Shown here: positions 47,801-60,000 of the stretch, one piece after another
Numbering within the stretch: the first letter of the stretch is position 1
How the letters are laid out: each line of letters opens with the position of its first letter
NCBI RefSeq assembly: GCF_949628265.1
Contig: NC_088790.1
Coordinates: forward strand, 15,938,545-16,002,544
Reading direction: 5' to 3'
Source of the DNA: Cloeon dipterum
Taxonomy: Eukaryota; Arthropoda; Insecta; Ephemeroptera; Baetidae
Length of the DNA: 64,000 nt
The notes under the pieces: generated by a model
The model's input: only the letters and a program-made list of their open reading frames with translations
Told to the model about the DNA's origin: nothing
The model's database searches: none
Made by a program: the position numbers and the translations under genes

Positions 47801-48522
47801 CGTGCAATCTTAGAGGAGTGCTCAGTATCATTTCGAGATTTTATTTTCCTTTTGAACGCCTTAAAAATATTCTGTAAATTTCTTTAGGGTAAAATTTAAA
47901 ATACAACACGGAAAATGGATTGGTAGTAAATTTTTTAAAAGGAAATTTGAGAAAATAAACATTTAAAATGTGTAGAATCGTTAATTTTTAGTTCACAATT
48001 ATATTTTGCCTTTTCATATATTATTATAAAATGCGAATGAGAAGGAAAGTTGATAAATTCTTATGCATTCTGCGAAAACATTTTTTAGTTCTGTCCGTTT
48101 TTTTCTTCCAACAGGTGAACATATTTTCGGGCGAACTGGCTAGAGTTTCCCAGTTGGACTCGATAAGCCTTCCAGCGCCTGAAGAGAGTTCGGCGCTTAA
48201 CGAAGAGGTGAAAAAGAGGCAGGCAATGCTGCAGAAGGACGAGGATAGGTTGAACGCAAAAATGGCCAGTCTAGTGAAGCCAGAGCGGACCGAAGTGGCA
48301 GCGCTGCGCGAGAAGCAGGGCAGCAGGGACCTGGCGACGCGGCTGGAGGCCACTCGCCGCCTCCAGCTTCTGCATCACCTGCCGGAGAAGTTGCTCAGTC
48401 TCAAGAGCGTCGACATGCAGCGTCTTGCCGAGTTCCAGCAGCCTATGCTGCATCTGCAACGCAGAGACAGACGCAGGAGCATCCTCAGGGAAAGCGGGCT
48501 CCGTGCGGACGGTGATTTGTAA
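44811..48522 (+). CDS. DNAI3: Axonemal dynein intermediate chain 3 (WDR63), inner dynein arm
   Basis: Intermediate chain of the axonemal inner-arm dynein, needed for motile cilia or sperm flagella. Fourteen exons: 44811-44957, 45027-45452, 45604-45752, 45803-45999, 46122-46276, 46334-46459, 46546-46596, 46653-46742, 46793-46865, 46937-47053, 47120-47253, 47323-47500, 47556-47671 and 48115-48522, all in frame (788 residues; human about 890). Family-like stretches are FPKHVWTQWSP (~205), AWHPSRKHLMATSYG (~300), FCPADESLLFGGCCNGTVVIW (WD repeat, ~370-392), FITISEEGLIVVW, YLDPSKSPTMHDGPV (~512-526), LSVGGHIFTIF and GKLQVWNL. The last exon is an Arg/Glu-rich coiled-coil tail. The N-terminal 190 residues are weakly conserved. 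Acceptors of exons 4 and 8 (AAG) are weak, so those edges are less certain. An X-box upstream agrees with a ciliary role. Confidence 0.85.
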
Positions 48523-48534
48523 CATTACACAAGC

Positions 48535-48540
48535 AATAAA
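48535..48540 (+). terminator. Probable poly(A) signal of DNAI3
   Basis: AATAAA only 13 nt after the stop codon, implying a very short 3' UTR and leaving about 450 bp before the opposing trehalase poly(A) signal. Confidence 0.6.
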
Positions 48541-48988
48541 AAAGATTCCAAAAGAGTTGATGGTCATTAAAATCGTTCTTTGTTGGGGTTTTCATAAACA
48601 AAATACTATCGATTTTTTCAAAATTTAAAATTGCATAAATTAATAAATATTTTAGGCTATAAATTTTTATTTTACCTGAATGCAGAGAGATGGTTTTAAA
48701 ATTTTCTCCATTAAAATATTTGGAAAAGTTTGAAGAAAATTAGAAATCACAAAGGAACTTACAGCACTTATAATTTTCTAATAAGAAATGATAAAATATA
48801 TCCCGAATCGCTTTTGAGAGAAGTAAAATTACCCAAATTGAAAATTATATCAAGAGACTTCAGTTTTCCTGCACTTTTTGGCGTATCTCAAAAGACGTTC
48901 TATCAGACTCATTTGGAGCTATTAATTAATTAAAAATACCCTTTTAAATAAAATCGATGTTATAAACTTTGGGAACCAGCCTAAATGT

Positions 48989-48994
48989 TTTATT
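48989..48994 (-). terminator. Possible poly(A) signal, trehalase distal last exon
   Basis: Minus-strand AATAAA about 320 nt after the stop at 49317. It would end transcripts that use the distal terminal exon. Confidence 0.4.
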
Positions 48995-49316
48995 CTCTAA
49001 AAATCTAACAGGATCTATTCAACCGTAATTTGTTCGCTTAGTAAATTTGCTCAGGATCATACTACATTCTTTCAGAGATTAATTTCAATTAATTCTTTGT
49101 GATAATATGAGAAACATAACAGAGAGCTTAGTTTATGAAAATGAGCACTTAACTCGATCTCGAAATGAATACTATGAGATTCCTCAGTTTATGCTACAAT
49201 CAAAAGTAGAGTACTGTTCAGTATAAGGAAAACAGACCTCGGAACTAAAAAGTAACACAATAACTAGCAGTCTTGGCACTATGTAAATGACTTGTCTCCC
49301 TGAGGCGCAGTCTTTC

Positions 49317-52300
49317 TCAACTTGCCGAGCTCAAGTTTGTCTGTAACTCCTGGTAGTCACCAAAGAACTGCGGGCAAAACCTTCCTCGCTGATCGATTAT
49401 CCGCTTCCTCATGAACAGAACCCTGGGGCAGCAGATGAGAAACACGGTTGAGAGGGGAAACTAATAGATAATTTTGAGCATGCAGTCAGCGTGTTCAAAA
49501 GGCAAAAACAGTGCAAATCTATTGCAGTATAAGTGTCGTTTATTTACAAAAGCTCAAGGCCAGCAAATGTAACAATATACACTGTTGATATAAACTAACA
49601 AAAATTCTTAGTTTGACACTGGATGAATAAATTATTTCCTTAAAAGCAGACTTTGAAATCGTCAACGTTTGGAATAGATAAACTGCTCAAGTCGCGAAAC
49701 TTAGAATAATATCAGGAAAGGAATGGATTTTATAAGCAGTGTGTATTCCACAGTCTGGCTAAAGCGCCAAATTCATTATTGCAATTGCACCCAAATTATA
49801 TCACAGAGAGTCCTAGCAATAAAAATAACTCAATCCACAGCAGTCCTGTCTGATTTTGGATCAGACAGCAAAAGCTACACACACAAATCACTGTATAGAA
49901 AACCATGCAAGCATGCAGAAGCCTGTTTGCGGTCGTCGCTCTCGAGTTGCAGGCGCACAGACTGAATTAGAAAAGTAAAAGAGAGCTGTGCGTGCAGATG
50001 CTTTCTTTGCTTTGTCGCTGGCAAAATGCATCCATCCGCAGTTGTCGTGCAATATTTTTGGTACAATCACAAGAAGTCTTTCCAAGCGAAACAATACTGT
50101 AACAGAGATGAAGAATCAAGTTAAGAAGAGTGTCAAAAATGTCTTAAATGGGTAAAAAAGATATCGCTAAAAAATTGAATAAAAGATTTTATAGCAGGAA
50201 TTCTCATACAAAATCTCGTGTAAATAAGAAGGAGAAATAATTATATCTAAATGCCATATTGTCTTAACGGTGCTCATGACTTGCATTATGGTATGGTGGT
50301 TTTGTGGTTTACCTTACAACGCCATACTGGCCACGACTAGTCCTAGGAAGATAAGGGCCGGCGTGACTGAGTTCTGTGGCACGCTGGCGCCGTGGTATCC
50401 ATTCTGTGGATCCGGCGTGAGACGATCTCCGTACTTGGCCAGCAAGTCCATGATCACGCCGTTAGTCCAGCCAAAGCCGAGCTGCAGCTCGTATTCGCCA
50501 CCTCCTCCATAGCCACCAACAACTGTTGCGTCGTACTACAAGAAAAAATTTAGAATTGGCAAGTGCAAAAAAACAAAGAGCATATTTATGTTTCATATGT
50601 AAATGCTTGGGAAAATTTACACATTAACTAAACAATTAATTTTTCCAGGGTGGTCCGGTCCGTCCGGTTTTCTTAAGACCTGTTTTTTTTAGAAAATAAA
50701 TAAAAACCAATAAATATCCGGTTTGTCCAGGCGATGGCTTCTTTTTTATTTCTACTCGTGAGCAAAAATTTGCAAGTCTTAGTGCTACGTTTTTAGCTGT
50801 TAGTCCAGTAGAGTAAATATCGGAAATTTTCTTTGCAATTTGAATCATTACAGAGTAGTGAAGGGTATCATATTTTTAGAGATATATTAAATACAATAAT
50901 TGTCAATGTTTATTGATTAAAAATTTAAAAAAATGTTGGTGTTAATTGTTTTGGAAAAACCTTAGGATTTATGCGCAATTTGTCTCTTTGATAAAATTGA
51001 GATTATCAATTACAGACGGTTAAGAGATAAATATTTTTTAAGTGTCTTTAAAATTAAGAAGCTACAAAATGTGTCTAACTCTTGGCTACAAAAAATGCTT
51101 ATCTCATTTTACGGGTGTCATTTTTTAGATCCTTCCCTACGCATTTTAAGCTTAACTATCAATTAGAATTTACGTTTTATAATCATTTTCCTCTACTGCA
51201 AATAATAAGCTAATTCATTATCACGACGAGTCATTGTTTATCACCAGTAGCTTGTCATGCCCCCATTGGACTCTGCTTGACTAACATCGTGCAATAATCA
51301 CTAAAAAATCAATCCTTCGTTCATTACCTTTTCGAACATGGCTTGCGTCTCTTTGAAGCCTTTGTGGTTGGCCCTGACCCATCGCTCAGCAATCTCGTAA
51401 CCAAGCTCCTTAGCGAACGTGTCGTTGGTCCTGTCCAGGGCGTGGATCATTAAGTATACAAGAGGTGGCCACGCATTCGGGTAGTCCCACTGCTCGCCAG
51501 AGTGTTCCAGCGAGGTGGGCACGCCACCGTAGTAGATCATGACGTTAGTCTTCTGCAGGTAGCGCATTATGCCTTGCACATAGTCAGCCTCCTTGCTCTG
51601 GTCATAGCAGCCGGTGAAGAGTGGCGCAAGATTGGACGGGTAGAAGTAGTCACGCTTCTTTTCGTTGATCAGGTCGTAGTCGAGCCAGGCGCCCACCTCC
51701 TCGTGCCACAGCACTGCAGTCACAGCCTCCATCAGGGTGGCCGACGCGTTTTTATAATAGGTGGCCCGCTCTTCGTTGCCCAGCAGGTGGAAGAAACGAG
51801 ACAGAATCTGCATGTCCCAGAAGAGGAAGGCGTTCAGATCCGTTGGCACGATGAAACGAGTTTTCACATTAGTAATGTTGCCTGAAAAATTAAAAAGGAG
51901 AATTTAATTAATTTTTAACCAAAATCGATTAATTCATGGGGGAAATGGGATTAGTATTTATTTTCATAAATGAAGTTAGTACTAAAAAGCATACCCAGAA
52001 ATTGTTAACACAATAAATAAATCTGGTATTTTATTGCAATCCCTTATTTTTTTCTAATTTCCTGACTGGAATATTAGTTTTCTAGAACATTAAGATGTAT
52101 GTTGTATTTGTATATAATTTGGCTATTTCAGGATTTAATAAAGTTTTTGAAAAATTCGACCAGATTTTAGTGACCTACATCCCGTGTAAGTTGTTTGGCG
52201 TCAAATCTCAAATTTAGAACATTTAAGACCCAAAATTTTTTTATTTACATTTATTCAAAAAAATTACAATTCTCCTAAAACATCGATTTTTAGCCCCTGT

Positions 52301-55103
52301 AGAACTTTGATCCCCGATTAAACAGGGAATATAAGGGATAATATTTGAGAGTGCGACGTAGGACTACTAGGGCAACCTCTCCAGCAAATTTCATCCAAAT
52401 CCGAGGACCAATGCCAACAGGGTGGACAAAATGTTTATATTTCAAACCAAAATCTATGTTCCCATGCTGGAAATTTTGGGATAAGCTACTGTATTTTAAC
52501 TGGGCTATCCGGGCTATCATTTCAATTAGGCTTTATTGTGTATAACAAAAAGAGAGTGATTTGTTTAATGGAGAGAATAACACTTCCACCAACTACGCAC
52601 TGCTCTCATTAAAACCTACAAACCTACAAAGCATGGAAGTATGGCCAGCAAGCTCACCTTGGTTGGTTCCGTCGAGAATGAACCACCTAGAGGAGAAATC
52701 CCAGCCAGACTCGGCAGCCGCCTTCAGCTCAGAATAGTAATTCTCCCGCTCTTCCTCGGTGGCGAAGACATGAGCGGTCTCGTAATCTTCTTTGTATGAC
52801 TCGGGCCTGGGCCCTGAAGAGCGGTCCCCGTAGATGGCCAATGTATACTTCTTGCCATCTTTATCCACTTCAACGGTGTGATTTGTCATCCAAAACTCAA
52901 TCTCCTTCTCCAAGATGCTGACACTCTCCCTGATGAACTGCAAGTCTTGCGTTTTGTCGTAGTAGGCCTCCATCATTGGGATGAGCAGCGGTGGCTGAGA
53001 TCTCTGGCGGTAGTAGATGCGCCCGCCGTTAGGGATGAAACCGTACTCTTTCACAATGGTGAGGAAGTTGCTCAGCATACCTTTCACCTGATAAATTAAA
53101 ATGTAAAAATTTAAGCCATACTCGACAAATTGTTTGAATTGAATGGGATAAAACTATTAAAATAAAATGCTGAAATTATTATAATCTCAGTTGAGGAACC
53201 AAAATTCAAATAGTTCCCCATAAAAATAATTTTTATAAGGATCTTTATAAGATAATTCATCTGCGTGAGTAATTTAAGTAGCGATTTAATTCCTCTAGCC
53301 TTTAGAAAAGGACACGCAGAAAAATAAAAGGAAAAATTATGTTCATTTTTTTTAATTTTGTAAAATATATTTTTTCATTTATTAGTGATTTAAATTTAAG
53401 ATATAAGTTCAACTTTCTTTTCGATTAAATTAAAAATGATTTAAAAGCAATTGGAAAAACAATTTCTTTAGAAGATTTTCAATTATTTCAAACTCACAGT
53501 GTGATTCATTTCTGAAAGGAGGAGCCCTTTGACTATCCAGTAAGAATCCCAATAGTAAAACTCCCGGAAGCGTCCTCCAGGGACGATGACAGGATTTGGC
53601 ACGTAAATGATAGAGTACTGCTCAGGATGCGTTTTGACGTCGTCCTTGATCTTGCGGCCTAGGAACTTCCAGAGGTCGTTGAGCTTCGCGCCCCACGCCT
53701 TCAGGTCTGGATCGACGACGGAGTCGAGGAACTTGGGGGTGGCAGTCCAGTCAGAGGGGTCCCAGTCCTCAAATTCTTGCCCGGCTGGATCAAAGGTCGC
53801 ATTAAGGAAGATCTCCACGTCCAGCTTGCTTGGCTTTTGATTTGTTGAGTTCATCATTTTCTCGAAATGCACCAGCGTCTCGGGCACGCTGTACTTCATC
53901 TTCATGTCAACGAAGGTTTTAGAGTCGGGGTACGGAGAATTTATTTGGACCGTTTTCAACAGCTCGCCGTGGCAGTAAATTTCACTGAAACCATAAACAT
54001 GCAAATCGTTCAGGCACATCGAGGAGTTGTTTGTTAGCTAATTGCTCAATGACTTCTAGGAAAATTGTTTTATATTTAGCCAAAAATACCCTGCATGAGT
54101 TCAACACACTTTCGTTGAATAATTTTCCTCATTATTCGTGGGAACAGGTTTCGTATCCGCATATAAAGAGAGCTTGAATTGCTCTGTGCAAAGGAAACTA
54201 GTTTTTTTTTATCTCTTCTCAACGCAAACCGAGCGAGCAGAAGAGCTTCACTTCCAAGACTCACGGCTCTCGCAATTACATAAGGCGGCTGCGAGTGTGG
54301 AAATCGCCAGAGTCCAACTAAGTCAATCTAGGTCGTTTTCAGAGCTCAATTGTGCGTCTTCTCCGATCTCTGATGTGTTATTTCGGGAGTGTTGAAGCTC
54401 AGACTGTCGCCAAGTGACACTACAAAAGCTTCCTTTGTTAATTTTCACGGGCGCACACGGAATTTTTTATTCAGAAAGGGCCAAGTCGTTTACAAATTCC
54501 GATGGCGCATTCGAGAGGAATTGTGCACATGCTCGGCGTTCAATGAAAGGCCGCGTACACACAAAGACTTTTACTTTCGACTCGGCACACCAAACAAGGC
54601 TGAAATTAGGTCTTTAGCCATACTGTTAACATTGATAGTGGAATAATTGAGACATCTATCAAAGGCCGGAGAGATAAATAAGGAAAATCGTTCAAAAAAT
54701 GTAAATTAGAGTTATTTTAAATATTTTCAATCAAGTATAAAAATTGGCAAGTGACACGATTTTTTAAAAAAAAATCCAAAACGATAGTCACTCCGAGAAT
54801 ATTGAATAAAAAAATTATCGCATAATCTTAATGATAGAAAATGCAAAAACGTTCAAAGAATTTTTAATTCAACATTTTAGTTAATTATCTCGCTAGCCTG
54901 TCTGGTCTATATTGGCACCGACCAACAAATCTGGCGCAAATCTCGGACCACGTCCGCGCCGCAATGACACTTCAAGTTCACGCGGGCTAAGGTCGCAAAA
55001 GCACGAGTACTCACCTAGGACATGGAGGTGGCAGGTCGGAGATCTTACAGAAGGCGCCGGCCGCCAGCAGCAACGGCAGCAAGAATGCACTGAGGCTCGT
55101 CAT
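49317..55103 (-). CDS. Treh: Trehalase, membrane-bound type (GH37)
   Basis: Hydrolyses trehalose, the main insect blood sugar, to two glucose at the cell surface. Exons: 55103-55015, 53984-53498, 53087-52658, 51881-51328, 50535-50318 and 49422-49317, all GT-AG and in frame (627 residues). There is a signal peptide (residues 1-19, [13 protein letters not shown]). Trehalase signature 1 is [15 protein letters not shown] (165-179) and signature 2 is [10 protein letters not shown] (466-475). The probable catalytic acid is Asp322 in GWDFSSRW and the base Glu534 in GGGGEYELQ, by analogy with GH37. The last junction completes a transmembrane helix (~578-597) followed by MRKRII and a short cytoplasmic tail, the Tre-2 arrangement. 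The donor used there is TT|GTAAGG; reading through it gives an immediate TAA. An alternative last exon exists. Confidence 0.95.
49539..49544 (-). terminator. Possible poly(A) signal, trehalase proximal last exon
   Basis: Minus-strand AATAAA about 420 nt after the stop of the alternative terminal exon at 49967-50096. Confidence 0.4.
49967..50096 (-). CDS. Treh: Candidate alternative last coding exon of trehalase
   Basis: A good acceptor (CTTCATCTCTGTTACAG) precedes a 130-nt segment that continues the exon-5 frame for 43 codons including a stop. It replaces the basic tail by [15 protein letters not shown]... and a Cys/Ser-rich end. Its own AATAAA follows. This is either a mutually exclusive last exon or, if exon-5 read-through is used, a 3' UTR exon. 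Confidence 0.45.
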
Positions 55104-55269
55104 AATTTTCTTATTTTCCAGACGACAAACGGGAAGAGCGAAGCACAAAATCCTTTCGCTCGAGCAGCACACCCGTTCTCACTTTCTGCGGACAGTCGTC
55201 ATCTCTGGACCTGAGCAAAATCGACCTTAGTTAAATCGGGTTGGTGGTGTGTTGGTCGGATGGAGTATG

Positions 55270-55312
55270 CAACAACTGAAACGAATCTAGTCGAGCGACG
55301 GCGCTTTAAAGG
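55270..55312 (-). promoter_or_regulatory. TATA/Inr core promoter of trehalase
   Basis: On the minus strand TTTAAAG (55310-55304) is followed 33 bp later by the initiator TCAGTT with its A at 55277. This predicts a 174-nt 5' UTR. GC-rich DNA surrounds it (about 54900-55400). No downstream promoter element is evident. Confidence 0.6.
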
Positions 55313-55314
55313 CT

Positions 55315-56112
55315 CGGCCCCTCCTCTCGCCGGCCGAGCCCCTGCTGCCCGTCCTGCCATTGGCTCAGGTAAACCCAAGGTTGCGCGTCAAGTCACAATT
55401 TTTTGTGCAACCGACTGATGAAAAAACAACGGTATATAACTAATCTTGTGACGCGAGAAGACAGATTTTTTTCTTCTCAAATATTCCGTCTGATTTCTCG
55501 GAACGCATGTCCGTCGCATTTCTTCCGAGATAAATTTAGATAAGCCTTTGTTTTACCGTGCGTGATTTACGCTGTTCACTTTGACTTTCGAAACACATTC
55601 AAGGAAGCTTTTCTCTAATCCTATTTTAGATAGTCTTTCAGAACCTTTATCAGAATAATTTTGGCCGATTGACACCGTTTTTCTTGTACCTCGAGCTTTT
55701 TAATTTCCCTTTTCTACCAAGTCAAGAAAGCTGTTCAAAGCTTATTTGGCTTCGAAATTTACACCCAAGATATTCCTAGCCGCTATAATTAGGAAAATTG
55801 CCTTGCAAGGTTGATCAGTATGCAGTTATTTCCAAAAGGACCCAGACAATGAATTTTTGTCCAAAGTTGACTTTTTCACTATTGATAATTCTCGACTAGC
55901 AAATTCATCTGTCCAATATAGGAACAACCTTTGCCACCTTTTTATGCTGGCTCATTTTCGATCCAGTTTATCGAAGGAGCGATTAAACTGAAGGTCATCA
56001 GTAATACTGAATGGAAACAGGAGAGAGACACGCCTAAGCCAGCCCGCACTAATACATAAAAATCGACCTTGCGAGGCCGTTTCGAATTTGATCCGAATCG
56101 AGCCGCGTGAGC

Positions 56113-56151
<39 letters not shown>

Positions 56152-59100
56152 TCTTTCAGCCCAGATGCGAACTCGGGACAGTGCAAGGAACGCAGGGTGA
56201 CGCTCAAATGTGTGTGCAATTTAGCTTTGACGCACACGCCGGCCAAATTTGCGTCACGCATTTTTTTGTCCGAGGCTTACTTCGCGCTCTTTGTTTGGCA
56301 AATTTTGCGCTCCTTATCGCTTTTTGCTCTGCACGCAGAATCAATTCATGTGGCGAAATTCAAAGCCAGGTAGCTGCGGGCGCGTTTGCGATTCCTTTTA
56401 ATTAGGCCAATTTTGCAAGACGTCTGCATAATAGACAATTGGTTTCCGAGAAACTTTTCTCTTAATTATACGCCAATTTAGGAAATACCCAATATCGTGA
56501 ATAGGCAAGTAGGAGATGCAAAAAGCACAAATTGAATGAGAAATCGGCAAAAAATTGATCCTAAAATTTGGCATCGAATAGATTTGAAGCGGAATTGGCC
56601 AATTAGAGTGATATTCAGCCATTTTTCGCTCACGTCAGGACTGTTTTAGAGCAATCAAGTTATTATCATGACCTAATTGATCTGTTTCAGGGCTACCAGA
56701 GCTGGTATTTATAGGAACGATTTTTTCGTTAAATAACCAATAGTAATAATGTTTGTGAAATATTTGAAAAAATAAAATAGCAAAATAATTATTTATAATT
56801 CATTTATCTAATTTTAGAACACACTGATTTCAAGGAAAGTCCCTCTAAAGTCAGTCTAAAAATAGGACTGGCTGTTTTAATATGTTTCAAAGACTGAAAT
56901 CGCTGTTTGACCATATCTTGTTGAGGAGTTTATACCCTGATTTAAATAATGATATAAGGAAAGTGTTTAGACTAGAGCTACATTATATCAATTGACATTT
57001 AAAAACATCATGCAAATAATTTTGGGCAATGCCATAGGGGCTCCAACCGAAACGACCCAGTTTAGGTTTGAACAAATAAAAAACCTGTTCATCAACTTAT
57101 TTGCTAACACAACATACATAATGTATGTCTCTCTTCCAGTGTACTTTTTTAATTCGTTATTTTAATAATTAAAATATGGTTTTGGCATATAAATATAAAC
57201 TGGTGAAAGACATGGAATACACACGGGATTTAGAGTTAGACAACTTTGTTACTCATCACAATTCAATTTAAGTGATGGCGGGCCATAAAATAGGATTTTT
57301 TTAGTTTCATCGACCCATTATCATCTAATTTTTACTCTGCTGACCTTTATGTCCTGATTATCTAATGAATTATCAACAAATTGGACACTAAACAACAAAA
57401 TTTGTCCTTGAAAGTTAGTAGCTAATTTAAGGATTTAAAGTTGATTTTCAATATCTTACCATAGGAATTTCATTGAGAAAAATCATGAAAAATAAACAAC
57501 ATTACTTAATATTTAATTATAACATATTTACGGTCAACAAAGTGGAAACGTTTGACACTGACATTGATCAATTGAGCTGATGATTGAGAGGAAAGGTCAC
57601 GTAACAGCCAATTTGCCTAACTGATCTGCATTAATTATAACTAAACATTTCGCATATCATTTGCAATTACTGAGCAGTGTGACGCGAGCCAGGATCGAAA
57701 ATGGTAGATTACTCCGAGCGTTGCATCACCTCTCTTTACGCTGAAATACCCTACGACAATATCGTCATTCCACTTTAATGCTCGCTCTAAGGAAGCCACA
57801 GGGGGAAGGGCGAGAGGAGTGCGTGCGAGTTATCACGGCGTCCATTCGAAACCAATGAACTATAGTCCTAACACTGTATAAGGAAACTTTGGGGGATTCC
57901 CTAAAAAACTGCCCTCAATGAAAACCTGCTCTCACCGAGAGATGCTTGGAAATCCCGCATTCTGCGACAGCGAGTTCATAAATTTTTGAACATTCGCAAA
58001 CTGATTGTGTGCCAGGATGAGGCAAATGATAAACTCGCGATACGGGACCCGGGGATTTCCAAACAACTTGTTTTCATTTAATTTTCGAGCAAAGTAAAAG
58101 GAAACAAACGCGTTGTTGATTATTCGTTAATTCGGAACATAATTTACAGATATCATTGAAGAATTCGGAAAATGCCAACTTTTCCAGAAAAGACCATTAC
58201 ACTGGTTATAGGGTGACAAATTTTTATTCAAGTAGATCTCTTAGTTCAATTAAGTGAAAGTTAAACGACCTAACCCCTTCAAAAATTAAATTTGTGATTG
58301 GCAAATTTTTACTTCCAGGAAAAGTCATAATTATTTGGTGAAAATCGGAAAAAGTCTAAATCATTTGAAAAAAATCCGGTTTGAACCAGTTGGCAAAATT
58401 TTTTATTGCCATGTTCATGCTGGAGAGCTTGAGCAAGTAATATAAAAATTGAGTAATTAAAAAGGTATTTTAAAAAAATGGTCGACATAATTTCTTTAAA
58501 AAAAATTGATTCCTATTGAAAACCTGGAAATTTGATTTTATTGTTGCAATACACAATAAATACAGTTTTGCAAGGAAAAAAGTAAGAATCCAGGGTTTCA
58601 GATTTGTCTTTTCAGACCGTGAAAATATTGAAACAGTAATATAAATTTTCATGTATCTATAGATAGCAATTGAATGACGAAGTTTTACGATTATTATTCT
58701 TTGCAAGATGTGTCTGATTGTATTTTCCTTAGAACGCGAGAGCATCTGAGATTTTTTCCTGGTACGGTATCTCATACAGGGAAGTTAAGCCTTTCAGGGT
58801 TTCTTTTCTTGAAGGTAAAAAACAAAACTAGGTCTAAATCAGAATAAGAGCAATACAAACATAAATTTTTCGTCAGTGAATAATTGTAAGAAAATAACCC
58901 TCGAGAGAAATCACTGTGAACGGTTTGAAAGTACCCCTGAGAAAAATAGCAATATTTCAACGGATGTCGTGTTTCACATAATTTGTCGGAGGCAACAGAA
59001 GTATTTTTTGAATAGTACACGGCATCCCAAAAAAGCCGGCCTCACGTGGCTTCTTTTGCATCTGTTGCGGCGGTGACGAGGCGCCAAAATCCGTTTCGCA

Positions 59101-60000
59101 AGAGGCTCGTAATGTTCGTCATGCTCGAGTGTCCCTCTCTCGAAATTATTTTTGTCCGCGTGGCTCCGTGCGCAGAATGAATGTCGCTTTTCACATACTC
59201 TTTTAGCTGCAAATCGGCAGCACTCACAATCAGTCAGCTGCTTTCCCCGCCCTGCAGACGCCGGCAGTGCAATTGACCGGGACCAATCAAACTGTAAACG
59301 GCTGCAGTGAAAGTTAATTGGGTGCACGGCGGAAATAATCCTTTTGACTCGGTCGCACGGCAGCCGCTAGCGGAAGCCAGTCGCGTGCGACTTTTCACGC
59401 AGACAAGGTCAGGGAACATGAACATTAGAAAGAATTTGTATTCTAAGTCTTCATTTTCGCGAGGAAAGCACAGAGATTATAATTATATTAAAATTGCAAA
59501 AGAAGTCATTTAAAAATAAATTACTCGACACTTTGGTGTCTTTAACAGAGCGGAGTTCTTGCCTGAGCAAATCAAATCTTGTGAAAATTATCTCTTTCGG
59601 TTCTGTGGTTATTTGGTAACTGTTCTATATCAAGCTCTCCAACCTATCTCAAAATTTGGCTCCATGAATAGTTGCTAGGAGAGATTTGCCCTCCTCCACG
59701 GCTCCATGGAGATAATCAAACTGAAATAGTTCTTTTGTTTGATTTGTAATTTTGTGGAATTGTAGGCCAATTCTATTTATAGCTTGGCTACTATTAAGTA
59801 ATTGATTGGGAATCACGCAGCGACTGCAGCCCACTAATGGACCGCTGTTGCATTTTCGTGGCGAATAATGTTGCTTCAATTTACCTTTATTAATTTTTCA
59901 AGGGGATTGCAGGCGGGAAAGCACCTTCTCTTGGTAATTAGTTTAGTTAAAAATAAGATTTTAAGTGAAAGGAATATGGGTTATTTTTACAAAGGGTTTC
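55315..60000. other. Intergenic DNA without recognisable genes
   Basis: Mostly AT-rich. GC-richer patches lie at about 56040-56400 (with the CT microsatellite), 57690-57850 and 59030-59410. Open frames are short, lie in these patches and have no recognisable product. Confidence 0.55.
56112..56146 (+). repeat. (TC)n dinucleotide microsatellite
   Basis: About 17 TC units, GA on the minus strand, 0.8 kb upstream of the trehalase promoter. Confidence 0.95.

Noticed and set aside
48730-48933. 67-codon plus-strand frame after DNAI3
   Set aside because: AT-rich, no domain, and it starts after the DNAI3 poly(A) signal with no promoter signal.
52290-52520. Slightly GC-richer segment in trehalase intron 3, possible repeat
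   Set aside because: No terminal repeats, no second copy in the window and no coding potential; a genome-wide search would be needed to call it.
54138-54646. TATAAA at 54161 and open frames in trehalase intron 1
   Set aside because: The TATA-like box is on the plus strand, antisense to trehalase, without an initiator at the right distance; the frames have no domain.
57206-57224. miR-71-like sequence TGAAAGACATGG
   Set aside because: The first 12 bases match mature miR-71, but the next bases diverge and the flanks do not fold into a precursor hairpin.
59262-59282. miR-92-like AATTGCACT on the minus strand
   Set aside because: The seed matches, but the following bases differ from the family and no complementary star arm is found nearby.
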